DNA from: Saururus chinensis | Lineage: Eukaryota; Streptophyta; Magnoliopsida; Piperales; Saururaceae | Assembly (NCBI GenBank): GCA_035235625.1 | Contig: CP141142.1 | Span: forward strand, 27,972,995 to 28,036,994 | Direction of reading: 5' to 3' | DNA: 64,000 bases | Shown: positions 1 to 12,570 of the stretch, piece after piece | Position numbering within the stretch: the first letter of the stretch is position 1 | Layout of the letters: each line of letters opens with the position of its first letter | The notes under the pieces: model-generated | Told to the model about the DNA's origin: nothing | Databases searched by the model: none | The model's input: the letters and a program-made list of their open reading frames with translations, nothing else | Position numbers and translations under genes: made by a program

Positions 1-1100
1 AATTAACATATTAGAAACATAGGATCAGACATGTTCTTATGCTAAAGACAAAAGACTAAAGAATATTGAAGGCTTTTTAAGTTTATTTAGATCACATTCT
101 CATACAAAAATTACTTGGAGAAGTTTTAGAAGTGATTTTAGGGATTTTAGAGAGTTTTAGGGTAAAAATGGCAAAACTATAAATTCTATAGATGGAACAA
201 TCGATCGCTGGAAATAAGGCTGATGAAAATGTTTGATCGAGAACTTGATTTGACCCTGTGTAAAATAAAGCTGAGAGTTATCGATTGATCACTTGAAGTA
301 ACATGCAATAAACAAGCAGTAAACGATCAAACGATTGATTGCTTGCAGGACTAGTTACCCTAATTAAGCCATTCCAAATTTAATTTATTTCCTTGTTAAA
401 GCTAGAGACATAAATCGTTTAGAGAGCTATATAAGGGATAAGAAGTCAAAAATTTTGAGAAAGGAAAGCCTAGAGGAGATTGAAGAAGGGTTTATACCTA
501 TTGTATATCCTATTCCAAAGGGAATTAACATGAAGTTTTATGTTGAAGATCAATGGTGAATTTATGAAGTTATTCCACAACTAAGAAGATATTTCACACA
601 TAAGTTTCAAAGAGGAGTTGTAGTATATCTTCAATGGGAGATTGAAGATTCCAAGAGGCCAAATTTAAAACAATAAGAGGAGCTTGTTGAACGCTAGAAG
701 AAGACAAAGACAGAGACAAAGCAAGAAAGAAGAAGCAGTTTCAAGTGCTTGAGGAAGAAGACTTGAAGATTAGCAACAATAAAGATTTTCGGAGATCTAA
801 ACAAGAGAAGTTTATTAGAGTTAAAGCAAAAGTTGGTGGTTTGCTTGTGCAATAGTCAAAACAACGGTTCCTTCGGAACTCTCATAGTCTTTTACCCGAG
901 TTTGGGTCTTTTATGTTAAATTGTTATGTGTTCATGTGTGGATTGAATGTTTGTGGCTTGATTGGTTGATACATCATGCATGCACTGTGAAAGAATATTT
1001 ATTATTTCTGCTATAGAAGAAAATTTTGTGCAAAGAAGCTAGAAATTGTAGTCTTTATCTTTGTTAATTAATTAGACTAGGGGCAATCTAGTGACCCACT
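1..1100 (+). mobile_element. LTR-like sequence (retrotransposon fossil, edge-truncated)
   Basis: AT-rich DNA with several short ATCGATTGATC-like motifs, a TATA-like CTATATAAGG near 428 and no coding potential. The style resembles plant SIRE/Maximus-type copia LTRs and the flank of the gypsy element near 40.6-41.3 kb. I cannot define ends or a partner LTR because the window starts inside it. This is a family-style resemblance, not a proven assignment. Confidence 0.3.
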
Positions 1101-1539
1101 AGATTAGTAGACGGATATTAAACTTACACATCCATCTCATGAAGCAAAGAAACCACAACATAGAATGATCATCTAACTGGAGGCCTCCCTTGTCGCAAAC
1201 ATTCCAACGCATATTTGAATACGAAAATTTTCCCAAATCATTTGTAAGCGTGGTGAGAGTCTTGTAATTATCTCACACATCATCCATGTGCATTGAGAAG
1301 CTCATCATATATCCTTATAAAACATAAAATGTCACATTTTAGACATGTAGTATATAAATAAAATCTCAAGTTGATTCAAATACAAGCCTAAAATACTAAT
1401 ATCACCCGATTTAATTAATAATAAAAATAAATTACTAATATATATCTTAACATAAATAAACCCTAATTAACCTAATCCAACAATATCAAATAAAGTAAAA
1501 TGACATAAAATCAATAAACAACAAGTGTATCATCATGCA

Positions 1540-2600
1540 CGAGGTACGACCATCTTCTTCCTTTCATTAGTATAGTCACCGATGCATCAACGACCCCACC
1601 GATGATTGGGGAAATGTGATTGAGTTTTCACTTTCCATCGGTAGCCCACTATTCATCAGTGGCAGACGCGCCATTGGTGGCATCAACAAGATGGATTTCC
1701 TTAGCCTATCCATTGTCCGTAATGGTTTAATGCATCAACGGGATGCCAGTGGTTATCACCATGGTGCATCCGTTCATGAATTTCAAGATACATTCTTCCT
1801 TATTATATGCTATTTATGATATATATAATGGCATGGTTTTCATGTATGATGGATGTGTGAATGCATGATAATCTATACATGTATGATATTGGGGTAAGTA
1901 AACCCTATGCAAGTGTGAATCCCTTGCAAAGGATAAATACCATTGACCATTGCATTCAACAGTCAAGGACAAATGATTTTAGTATTAGGTTAGCCCCAAA
2001 AGTGAGGCATCTCAGCCATGTAGAGGAGAGTCACGATATGAAAAAAGACCATGGGTTTCTAGCACTCCAAAAGTGGGAGATCTTTTGTAAAATCGCTCCC
2101 TTGGCCCCAGAGTTAGGTTCGAACATATTATAGCATAAAAAGATAAATGGTCAAGCACAGTGCAATAGAGAAGATTTCAATGATCATGGACATTGAGATA
2201 TCTAAGCCTTTGATTCCTGAGCCATTGTGGGCCTTTGCATCATGGTGTGGACGGAGTTGGGCATTAGCTTCCACAAAAGTCTGAAGCTAAGTGTTGTTGT
2301 AGTTCATATTCTAGTGAGGTGTGATTATACTCTTAGATGTGACCATCGGGTCTGTGAACCTTGTGTTCTTTTCTTTTTGTCTAGATGTGACTTCGAAAGA
2401 TTGAAAGTTATGATTGTCTTGACATAATTTTTGTTTTATTCTTTTATTTGTTATTGTGGTTCTTTTTTTAGTTATCCAATTGGGTATATTTGTATAAATA
2501 TCTGTTGTGGTACAGGTCGATATCATTTGCACTCAAGGTCAAGAAGGTCATAAAGTGGACTCCTCTTGTTGTTTATGTTTCTCTTTCTCTTCTAGGAATT
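1540..2600 (+). repeat. Dispersed repeat family R, copy 1
   Basis: Non-coding stretch shared in order with copies at about 8.8-9.6 kb and, inverted, 25.7-26.8 kb. The best anchor is the block around 1877-1925 (ATACATGTATGAT, then GGGGTAAGTAAAC), followed by blocks near 1960-2130 and 2230-2350 that recur in the other copies with the same spacing. No protein family is recognisable. It could be the untranslated or LTR part of an old retrotransposon. The short open frames inside look accidental. Confidence 0.55.
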
Positions 2601-3191
2601 CTTATTAGGTACGTGAATTTGGTATTTACTTCTTTTATTAATCATAGATGAGGATTGATAGACAAGTGCCCAACAAACGAGCCTATAGTTCTTTTTTTAT
2701 TACATATTTGATGATGTAAAAATTATATTACTCTCATACCAGATGATTGTCAACAATTATTACAAGTGCTTACTATTTTAATTATTTTGATGTATCAAGC
2801 TCAAGTTTTCTTGCATATCTTTCCAAAAGAAAATATAAAAGTGCATGTGACATTTTAGTCAACATGTTGAGATATGCTCTCCTAGTAGGCAAATTGGTCG
2901 AAGATAATCAACAGAAGAAAGGCCTTGCCAATTTGGCTAGTGGCATTGCCAATTTGACACACCAAGTGGTTGGAGGGGTCCAGTCAGATCTTTGAGAGAA
3001 AGAGCCAAAGTTCTAACCACAACTATAACACCCCATTTTTTTCAATAAAAATATAAAATTTTATTAACCATAGGCAAGCTATCGACATGTTGGTAAAAAG
3101 CATAGTTCGACAAGTCACCGATGTTTCAGTGAAACCATACAAGGCAATTATGAGTAAAACATGTGGAATTACGCAATTCTAACCCTAGGAG
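2601..3191. other. Intergenic, no gene recognised
   Basis: An 82-codon open frame at 2747-2995 has no recognisable domain and no upstream gene context. TATAACACCCC near 3024 resembles the start of a gypsy-type LTR (TGTAACACCC) but no partner was found. Confidence 0.4.
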
Positions 3192-3387
3192 GCAGTTACT
3201 AGGGCTGCCAACGGTACCCGCTTTACCGTTCTACTGACTGTATTGTACCATTAAGAAGTTAAATGGTACGGTTAAATTTATTTGATGGGTAAATAAGAGG
3301 ATAATTTTATCCGACCATTATCTTAATGGAAGGTAATGGAAAAAGTTCTTCCATACCCGTTTATCCATTACCCATTTATCATATTTT

Positions 3388-3393
<6 letters not shown>

Positions 3394-3437
<44 letters not shown>
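3394..3437. repeat. (TA)n microsatellite
   Basis: An almost pure TA dinucleotide run inside hAT copy 1, absent from the matching position of copy 2, so it expanded after insertion or in this lineage. It creates a spurious Tyr/Ile-rich minus-strand frame. Confidence 0.95.
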
Positions 3438-3446
<9 letters not shown>

Positions 3447-4391
3447 CTCATTAGTTTTAAGTGGTTTAATCTCAAAATAGATTGACTTATAATCTTTTAC
3501 AATAATTTTCATGTCATGATTCACCATGGTGATTTATTGAACAAAATATATCATTCAAATCCAAATATATATTGAATGTATTTAACTACTTACAACTATT
3601 TATTATAGTTATTACAAGCTACTACTTAGAAGATAATTTGCTCTTTCTAACATTTCATATCTAATTGTATTTTTTAATAAAAAATATTTATTTATAATTT
3701 ATAGTTTATATTCTCTTAAACTCACTTTGCTTTGATGTTTTCCATGAGGTTGTTTTGTCCAATTTTAATGTCTTATTAGGTCACAATTCATCTTTAATGA
3801 TATGTGATAAAACACGAGTCTTTTTTTTATAGCTACATAGACGCTTTGTACAAATTATTTTTGCAATTCTCATGTTAATTTAGATTCCATTTTGATAACT
3901 CAAACACATGAGTCTTTTTTTTGTTTTTTATAATTAAACTTGTGGAATGTTTTTTTGTGCAAGGAAATAATTATTGAGTTTGGAGTAGGATTGCTCAGTC
4001 AGCTCTATTCTACTCGAGGTTAGACTCAAGTTAGCTCAAATCAAAGCTTGAACTTAGGCTAATAGAACCAAACTCTTATTTAGCCCATCTTGAATAGCTT
4101 GGTTTGAGTGTTAGTTGGCTTAACTTTGAATAAGTGGTTTATTTTGGGTTCTAATGTGTTGGTTGGAATCATGATTATGTTACAAATCATGTTTGTATAT
4201 GAGATTGAAAATTTAAAATGATTTAGTTATTGAAATACGTTGGAATCAATAAGTTTTGAATGACCAAACATGTTTAAGTGAAACTTTGAATAAGTTAAAG
4301 TGAAACTTTATCTAAAATATGGGGAACCATTTTAAATTTTTTAGGCAATGATGTCATTATCCGGTCAACCCGGGTTGACTTAGCCCAGCCC

Positions 4392-4937
4392 AATGTTTTA
4401 AAAATCGGCCCGCCCATTGACCCGAATTAGTTATCGGGCCGGGTTAATTGGGTTCAACTGCGGGTCAATCTGGGTTGACCCAATTTTCTCATATATTAGA
4501 TTAAATAGAAAGTTAGGTACAATATTCACACAAAATCATTGTAACTCAGTTGGTAGAGTGTAAATGCTATTTTTATCATGACCTGGGTTTGAATCCTAGC
4601 GTGGAGAAAAAAAATTTTGGAGCAATGTAAAACAAATAAATATTAAAATAAAAATGTGTATATACAAAGTTGTTGCAGGCCGTTGGGTTAGGCTTGCTAA
4701 TGGGCTCTCACTGAATGTGAGTTCGAAAAACGTCTCCAACATAAAAAAAATTCATGAGAGTATTAAACCAGTCTGACCCAAGCAGCGGGTTGGCAGTTCA
4801 ACTAGCCGGGTCATGTTGACCTGGTCGGGTTAACTTAACCCGTTAAAGTAGATGAACCGGCCCAATTTATCAACTAGGTCTTATTGAGCCCTGTCCGACC
4901 AGCTGGGCTAGGCCGAGCTAGTTTTTAAAACATTGGC
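4392..4937. mobile_element. Nested insertion with inverted ends inside hAT copy 1
   Basis: Inverted ends AATGTTTTAAAAA (4392) and TTTTTAAAACATT (4922-4934), followed inward by GC-rich subterminal motifs built on GGGTTGACCC / CGGGCC. Comparison with hAT copy 2 at 27734-29430, which runs directly across this point, shows that about 545 bp were inserted here. A tRNA-like segment lies at about 4540-4612. The size and inverted ends suggest a MITE. The TSD is unclear, so I do not assign a superfamily. Confidence 0.6.
4540..4612 (+). other. tRNA-like segment (pseudo-tRNA or SINE head)
   Basis: Carries an A-box-like TAACTCAGTTGGTAGAG (from 4542) and a B-box-like GGGTTTGAATCC (from 4585) at tRNA spacing. 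The acceptor-stem halves do not pair and the anticodon arm is not convincing, so this is a tRNA relic or a tRNA-derived SINE promoter rather than a working tRNA gene. Confidence 0.45.
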
Positions 4938-5534
4938 CCAACCACTAATCTAGGTAAGGGTCCTGACTGGCTTTTAAAACATCGCTTCAAAAAGAGACCA
5001 ATGGATAATGCGCATCACTACATATCGTCTCATCCTTGCCTTTAATACACCTTTAAAGACGGCTGACTATGAGAAGGCAATCATTATTCTCACATTGGGA
5101 TTCTTCTCAAGCATGTAGTAGATGGATGTCTGAAGCTAGACTCATATAATAGGAAATAATTATTAAAAAATAAGTAGTTTTATTATAGATATATACCTAA
5201 TATATGTATCTATTTATGTTTCATGTTTAATCTTTACAATTTATTTAAAATAACTATAAATAATAGTAGTAATGATGTTAGTTTTTTACCTTACTAATAT
5301 CTAATTAAGTGAATAAAAAAATTTTATTTTAGCCTTTTTTAGCACATTTTAAAAAATTCAATGTATAATGGTTATCCAATTAACCAGCCGATTATTAGTG
5401 GAAGGAACGGTTATGGAAGTACCTATACCGTTTACTTAATGGAATGGTTATGGAGAAAGATTTGAGAAATGGTTATGGTAATGGAAAAGGTTATACCATA
5501 ACCGTATAGTTCCGTTGGCAGCCCTAGCGGTTAC

Positions 5535-8035
5535 ACTCTGTATAAATGGCACAAATCAAAGGATTTTGGAGAGATTAGTGATAAAAAAGAATTCGAGGAG
5601 AGAGACTTAGGTCAAGAGGGCCGATGTACCAATGGAAAGGAAAAACACTTGGTTGGAGGTAAGATTGCTAGCCTTGAAACTGTGTGCTTATTGGATTGCT
5701 TGTTCTTAGTCAGAAATCATGTTTTGGTGAACTGATATGAAGCATGCCTTAGATGTTATGGTTTATTTCAATGATTTTAAATTAATGTTGGTAAGCATGA
5801 TTTATATATATTAATGAGTAGCAATTATTGTTTAAATTAAATTTTTCATGGTTACAGATGTTGTGGTTATATGATGTAATGCCTTTGGTTGAAATACACC
5901 TTAAATGTAAGGGCAAAACTTGAACTGAGGGTCAAAGATTTGGTAATAATTTTTTTTACAATCAACTAGATCATCATCTATGTGCAAGAGTTGTAACAAC
6001 CTTCTGACACTGTAATGCTTCACTGCACACTCCCTTTCGTCAAGGCTTGGGGAAAGACTAAACAATAATGGAACATCTCCTTTCTGCGGAGGAGAGTTTC
6101 TAAAAAGAATACAAAAATTAATTTTTCTTATTATCATTATTTTTATTTGGATAGGCTAACATCGTCAAGGTGGTAGTTGCCTAAGTACTTATTGAATAAC
6201 ATCTCTAATGTTAATCCAATAAGATCATATACAAATGTAGTTTTAACTAGCAGCTAACACTATTTTATAAAGCATAGCATTAGACATGCAATATTTATGT
6301 ATTTTCAGCTAAAGATACACTCATATGTCAAAGTCAATGTAGAAAATACAACTCGAAAAATCAAAGACTATGACAAATCAGATGAATACTTCATCTATAG
6401 AATTTGAAAAATTATTCACAATATGGGTTAAATCATTCATTCATAGAATCCAATAAATTATTCACAAAATTGGATAAATCATTCATTTACATAATTTCAT
6501 CAATATAGAAGCGGTGTACACCCGTGCTCATGGGGTGACAAGATCATAAGGAAAGCGATCTTCCAATAATACCCCAATCCCAATCACACCATATGCTTCA
6601 ATAGGTGGTATCTTTGAGTTATAATTCCAATAGTTCCTAGTTTACTTACTAAAGAGATACCCTTCAAAACTGAAAGTCCTAACACAAAGAGTCCAAAGAC
6701 CCAAAACACAGGGAGTCTGAGGACCCAACCACAGAGAGTCTGAAGACCCAAAACAGATGAAAAACTCGTCAAATGATCATAAGCCATTCAAAATCCTTTT
6801 AAACAATGCATTCATGCATAATTTTAAACATATATAAGTCAACTATGTTTTAGTAAATATCATGCAATTTCAAAAACATATACTCATGTAATTATGTAAG
6901 CATCAAAACTATAAGGCCACATACCTCAAGGACCACATCCTTTTCTCCTTCTTAATCCATTTGGCATGATCCCCAGCCTACAGTCGACACCGATCACGAT
7001 ATGCCACCCCCATGTCGATTTCATCAATTTATGTCAGCCTCTTTGGTTTAATTGCAACTTCTATCGACATGTGTCAACAGCCATCTAGCACTTCCCCAAT
7101 TATGCCCTATGTTGCACTCACCCAAGAATATGAATGAAATTTCCTCAACATCATCCTTTGTGGACTCCCTGAGACATGTCCATCAACATTTCCTTTCCCC
7201 CTAGAATGTCTCCCTTGGAGTTTCCCCCTGTCACTATCCCCGAACTTTTCCTTTTCCTCGAGACTTTTCCCTTTTTAAAGTATTTATCTCAAAAAAATGA
7301 CCCTCCTACTACATAGAACACCCTTAAATTAGCTAGGATCACTTTTTGAACATGCTCAAATGGATTTAAAATGGCCTCACAATGTGGAAAATAGGTTTGG
7401 GATATTGGTAAAGGGTTATATACGACTAGAGGGGTGTGTGTGAGCTATGAAAACTTGCCCCTGTTTAAAAGTGCAACCGTCTGACTACATCACGTGTCCA
7501 TTGTGTGCACATGTTGGTGAGCCATGTGCAGCGTGGTGCTGCATGGCATGATGCATATTGTGCATCTCACTAAGCTTGCACTAGAATCAGCCTTTCGATG
7601 CCTATCTGCTCGCATCAGCCTCAATTTTTATATAATTTTTTTCCTGAAACTCATTCAAAACTTATAATGATCATAACACTCTACCCTAAATTCCGATTTA
7701 TGTGTTCTTAGTACCATTGGGCTCATATCAATGATACCTACAAAATGACATGGTTAAGTTTCATAGAAGAGTTTAGCCACCAAGTTTGGGTATCTCTACT
7801 TTTCAAGTTGGCTCCACCCATATGACACTTTTTTCGAGGACAAAATTTTAGCTCTTGATCTCTATTTTTTTTGTTCTTCAACTTGTTAAATTCATTTTTT
7901 TGAGTTCAATCAATGGATTGAAGCTTCATTATATCATTCATATAAATCTTCTTCTAAAATTTGAATATTATACTTATCCCCTCACATTAAACCTTATCGG
8001 GGAATAGAGTGTTACAGATGATTTTACAAAGGGTA
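5535..8035. other. Gene-poor stretch; LTR-like end near 8015
   Basis: No gene is recognisable. The run ending GTGTTACAG at about 8017 is, on the minus strand, CTGTAACACTC, the usual start of a gypsy LTR in minus orientation. The AT-rich tract before it would fit such an LTR, but no internal domains or second LTR were found. Confidence 0.35.
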
Positions 8036-8235
8036 ATTAATTGATCACTAGAACAATAATTGTGTTTCTTATACTCGACCACCGATGTGATGATTTACAA
8101 GTTGATGATGGCATCAATAGTTGGAAGAAGATGAACAATATTAGCATAGACTCGCAGGGATGCATTTGCATTAATCTGGGCATCAATAGTGAGACTATTG
8201 TGTAAGTGACAATGTTGGCAAATAAGACTCTCTTA

Positions 8236-8803
8236 GGGGCTGTTTGTATACTGAATTTCTGTAAGATTCTGTTGATTCTACCCTAATTCCGGCTTGAATT
8301 ATTGGAATCATGTTTGTGTGTTGAAGGTGGGCGGAATTAAAAATTCAGCCCCGAAATTGACGAAGCCATTTTGAGCCAGAATCGGCCGGAATCACCGAAT
8401 CACCTCATGAGGTGATTCTGTCGATTCCAGCTCCCATCCCCCATTTTGAAAATTATAGATTCCGTTATTTTTCAACAGTTACCTCTCATATCTATTTGAG
8501 CCTCAAAAAATGTGTCATATAGGTAGGGCCCATTTTAAAAGTTCAAAATTACCTACCTTTGTGGGATCTTGTTTGATAGAGCTCAAATTTAGGAGCGTAA
8601 TAATACCAAAAATGTGCATATTTCAGTTCGGGAGAGAGAGTCATATTAGTTTAAAGTTTTAAATTTTGGTTTGATGTGATATCCGAATTTATTCTAAAAA
8701 ATTTCATTGCCAACCGTAATTCACATTCGACGATGAATTTTTAGAATTAATTCCCAAAAAAATCTACTTTCATTTCTAAAAAATTCAACACCCAAAGAGC
8801 CCC
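8236..8803. mobile_element. PIF/Harbinger-type MITE, copy 1
   Basis: Ends GGGGCTGTTTG (8236) and CAAAGAGCCCC (to 8803) are near-perfect inverted repeats. Both are flanked by TTA (8233-8235 and 8804-8806), the 3-bp target used by PIF/Harbinger elements. Length is 568 bp with no coding capacity. A diverged, inverted relative lies at about 23686-24165. It sits inside the region holding copy 2 of repeat family R, so it inserted after that copy. Confidence 0.82.
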
Positions 8804-8809
8804 TTAATC

Positions 8810-9640
8810 TACTTAATGTCAATAGTGGTTCGACAGGTCGATGATGGTGTTGATGGCCACGACACCTAATCCGTCACATCGATGGGTCAACCATCGGTTT
8901 AGGATTTTTTAGTGAGGTTTTTACTAATGCTTGCACTACTTATGAGATGTATAATAGCGCAATTTACTTGCATGATAGATGTTAGTAAATATTGATATAC
9001 ATATAGAAATACATGTATGATTGTGGGGTAAGTAAACTCAATGTTTGATCCTTGTATTGAATAACTATTTATATGACAAGGACAAATGGGCCTAGTATTT
9101 GTTGATCTCCAGAAGCATCTTCGTTAGCCACATAGAGGTGGTTCATGGTAGAAAATAGGACCATGACTTCCAACTCACCTTTAGCTTGGGATTTCTGTCT
9201 ATTGATTCTCGCCTAACAGCCTAAGAGTTGATTCAAATAGGTTATAACATTAAAACATACATCACTAGAATGCAATAAGACAAAAGGAGGTCTTAGTAAT
9301 CATAGACCATTGAGAATCTTGACCATTTGCATTTAAGAGCCCAAGTGGGCCTTAGTTTCATGGTATGGATAAAGCGGGTGATAGTCTTCAGCAAAAGTAT
9401 GAACCTACTTCATGGTGTGGTATACATTTCAAGGAGTTGTAGAGATATCTTTGATGTTGCCACAAAATTTAGTGTCCCAATGTCTTTTAATTTATTTGAT
9501 AAGTTTAATTTAGAGCATGAAAGGTAATAAATAGTTTTATTCTTTTGTTAACTTACTTTAGTTATTGTTTAGCCATTTAACTAGTTAAACAATATACTCA
9601 ACACCCTTGTGGTGCATGTATTATGTTGCAAGTGGAAGAC
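8810..9640 (+). repeat. Dispersed repeat family R, copy 2
   Basis: Same order of blocks as copy 1: ATACATGTATGAT then GGGGTAAGTAAAC near 9010-9045, a block matching the CATAGAGGnnnnT region near 9130, and one near 9340-9440 matching the CTTCATGGTGTGG region. The part before the MITE (about 8040-8235) also looks related. Non-coding, unclassified. Confidence 0.5.
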
Positions 9641-10426
9641 ATTTGCAACTAGGGTAGGAAAGGATGCAGAGTTGAGAAAATAACTTCATAGGTTTCTTTC
9701 TAATTTTTGATAAAAGTAAAAAATTCTAAGCACAAGAGTGTGCCAATTATTTCAACTTGTTTCTTGAAAGATCTATTAACATACAAGTGCCCAACTAGTA
9801 ATCCTATCTTTTTCTTGATTTTGACTTAACTAATTAGCCATATAATTATTATGATAACTCAATAGCATTGGTTTGTGCAAACGGTTCCCCATTCCCTCAA
9901 GAGTTTCTAAGTCATGAATTGCTAGCCAAATTTTAAGAAATGTTACTCTTTTGTTGTATCTATTCTAAAGCATCATGCTTTTTTTCTATATTTTCAAAAA
10001 GGAAAAATATTTGAATGTGAAAATTAAGGGCGTGACAAAACAACCAAGTCATTGCCACAACGATTGTAATGGCCACTTGAGTTGCTTCCATCCCATGTGG
10101 GTAGTGTTGCTGTTATTGAAATTCGCACTACAACCCAGAGCATTGGAACTATTATTGCCAAAGTGAGAAGCATAATTGGCAAAAGCACTAGTCAAATCAA
10201 GGTTGGAGAGTTGAGAGGACAGCTCGACACAATACTCATGTGTTTATATGAGAAGGCTATGGAGGTCCTCCAAATTTCTTTGTGAAGTAATTGACATAGC
10301 AAATGGTTCATATTCTTAAGGCCAAAGCCACAAAGTAAATAAAGTATACCATCTTAAGGAGTTACGAGTTGAGTAGTCGTAGCTAGGTGGTTGGCTAATC
10401 TCTTGGCCTTCCTGAGATAGTGAGTC
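9641..10426. other. Intergenic, no gene recognised
   Basis: Short overlapping open frames at 9975-10285 have no recognisable domain. The sequence is probably a continuation of the repeat around it: a CAAGTGCCCAAC block near 9785 recurs near 2666 next to copy 1. Confidence 0.4.
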
Positions 10427-10434
10427 ATTGAAAC

Positions 10435-11453
10435 TAGGGGTGTCAATAGGTAGGGTATTGGTTGGGTAAGGTTTTACCCACATCCATACCCACTTCCAAA
10501 AATTTTACCCATACCCTACCCATTACCCATTTCTTCATTCATTACCCATACCCTACCCACTACCCATTACCCATCGGGTAAATGGGCGGGTAACAGATCA
10601 ATAAGCAATAAATAATAATAAATATTATATAATAAATTATCATAAATTATTTATATTTTTAAAAGCCTATCTAATGTATCACAAGTTCAATCTAATAAGG
10701 ACATGAGCAATATTGCATGAACAAACCTTGCATTTTATACAAAAAAATAATATAATAAGAATCTGACACCTTATATATACATATAAAAAAATCAAGACTT
10801 TAAAGTAATTTTTATTACTCCAAAGTCCTTCGATCATCATACGAAAATGCTACAAGATACAAGACTAATCTTGTTAAATATATAAACCTTACTCTTTCGA
10901 TCAACTATAACAAAGTAAAAACTAAATACTTATCAAAACCAAAAAACATGACATCAAAAACTAAAAATAAAATTCTCACTGCTTACTCAACAGAAAATCC
11001 CCTCACTTATCATTCACTTGCATATTACAATTCATCGAGGATAAAAATTATATTTGCTCTTCAAGATATACATTTTATGCAACAAGCATAACGTAAGAAG
11101 ACACAAAAGATTGACCACATTCTCTTATGTTTCTTAATTATAAGTTTGCATTATAAATTTATATATATTTCTTAAAAGCCTATCCAATGTTTCACAATGA
11201 AAGTACAAAATGTTTCATATGCAAGACATTCTCCTTAGGTAACATATGCAACTATGTCTTTATATATGATTCATGTAACGGGTAATGGGTTACTGGTATG
11301 GATAAGGGGTTACCCATACCCTACCTACATAATAAATGGGCGGGTAAAATTACCCACTTATTTACCCATTACCCATTTACCAATTACCCGCCCACAAATT
11401 TCGGATCAGGCGAGCAGGTGAGGTGGGTAAATGGTTACCCATTGATAGCCCTA
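10435..11453. mobile_element. Non-autonomous hAT element, family B
   Basis: Starts TAGGGGTGTCAATAGG at 10435 and ends CCATTGATAGCCCTA at 11453. It is flanked by a perfect 8-bp duplication ATTGAAAC (10427-10434 and 11454-11461). Subterminal regions are dense in TACCCATTACCC and its complement, a repeated binding-site-like motif typical of hAT ends. Length is 1019 bp with no transposase. Short frames inside (for example near 11298) come from the motif repeats. Confidence 0.9.
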
Positions 11454-11469
11454 ATTGAAACATCCCAAA

Positions 11470-12570
11470 ATTTAGGTAATTTTGTTTAATTTAAGTGTGC
11501 ATGTTTAGTTATTTATTTTTAGTTATTATATTTATTAAATATTAGTAGAAATGCTCATGCATGATGTAGGTTCTTTGCTAGACTCAGGGTAACATAGTAG
11601 ACTCTAAACTAGTTGATTCTCAGACATTTTAGTTTTGGTTTGTAATAAGGAACATAGTTGCCAATTGACTATTTTATGTTATTTTATTTTTGTTAGTGTA
11701 TCACATTTTATTTGGCTATTTATTATGATATTTTGTAATGTGATTGGTGTAAAAAATGTTGCACCCTAGGTTTTGTCCAAATATTAAAAAAAATAATCAA
11801 CTCCTATTTTCGAAACCCTGGGTGTTACAATCACAGAGAGAACCCTTTTTCAAAATCTGCCATTGAAACTGCAATTGAAGAATCCGAGTTTGTGAGCACA
11901 GAGTCTAGAGACGCGTCAAGGTAGCCACATAGCAACGACTGTGATGAAAGCACCCCATACATGCCTAAGGGCAACATTAGAAAAAATATCTCAGATTCAA
12001 CTTTGAATAATTTGATCAACCCGGTACAAAGTAGTATGTGCAGGGCTGGGATGAACAATGGGACAACCACTTGTCAGCCATAAGCATGGGTGGCGCAAGG
12101 ATAGAACTATCAATGTAATTACCAAAAAACAGGATAGAACCACCAATGTAGCTAACACATTCTAACTACGGATGACAGAGGGGAACTGGGATTTCTACAA
12201 AAGAACATTTGTATCCAGTTTATATAGGTGTCATAATGATTTGAGTATAGGAAAGTAATAAGTATGACAACGAAAATTAATACAAGTGTGAAAAACTAGT
12301 AAGGCTGGGCCAATTGGCTGCAAAGAGGAGGAGCTGTTGTCTGTGAATAGAAAATATTGTCGGATTCTATAAGATAAATCATTTTAGGCATGTTAACCAG
12401 CAACCTAGGAGTAGAAATTGATGACTTTTGAGTGTGGCTGCTAGCAAAGAGATCAGAAATAAGGATTTGTGAAGGAAATTGGAAAGGAGAGGTGCTGGTT
12501 GTTCGTGATGCTTGAAGAGATGGATATGCAAGGCAGAGGCGGCAGGAGTTAATGCCATCTACTGTGCCAA
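11470..12570. other. Gene-poor stretch
   Basis: No supported gene. GGGTGTTACA at about 11820 resembles another minus-oriented LTR start. Minus-strand open frames at 11831-12070 and 12296-12622 have no recognisable domain; the second runs through an A-rich tail and looks accidental. Confidence 0.4.

Larger units (their letters stand above)
3200..5526. mobile_element. Non-autonomous hAT element, family A, copy 1
   Basis: Terminal inverted repeats begin TAGGGCTGCCAACGG at 3200 and end as its complement (CCGTTGGCAGCCCTA) at 5526. They are flanked by an 8-bp target duplication, GCAGTTAC (3192-3199) and GCGGTTAC (5527-5534), with 7 of 8 identical. The 8-bp duplication and the YAGGG-type terminus are hallmarks of hAT elements. 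Both ends carry matching subterminal blocks (GGTAATGG / ACCATTAACC type). No transposase is visible, so the element is non-autonomous. It contains a nested insertion at about 4392-4937 that is absent from copy 2 at 27734-29430. A TA microsatellite lies at 3394-3437. Confidence 0.88.

Noticed and set aside
3318-3527. Tyr/Ile repeat protein on the minus strand
   Set aside because: Translation of the TA microsatellite.
4540-4612. Functional tRNA gene
   Set aside because: A and B boxes are present but the acceptor and anticodon stems do not pair.
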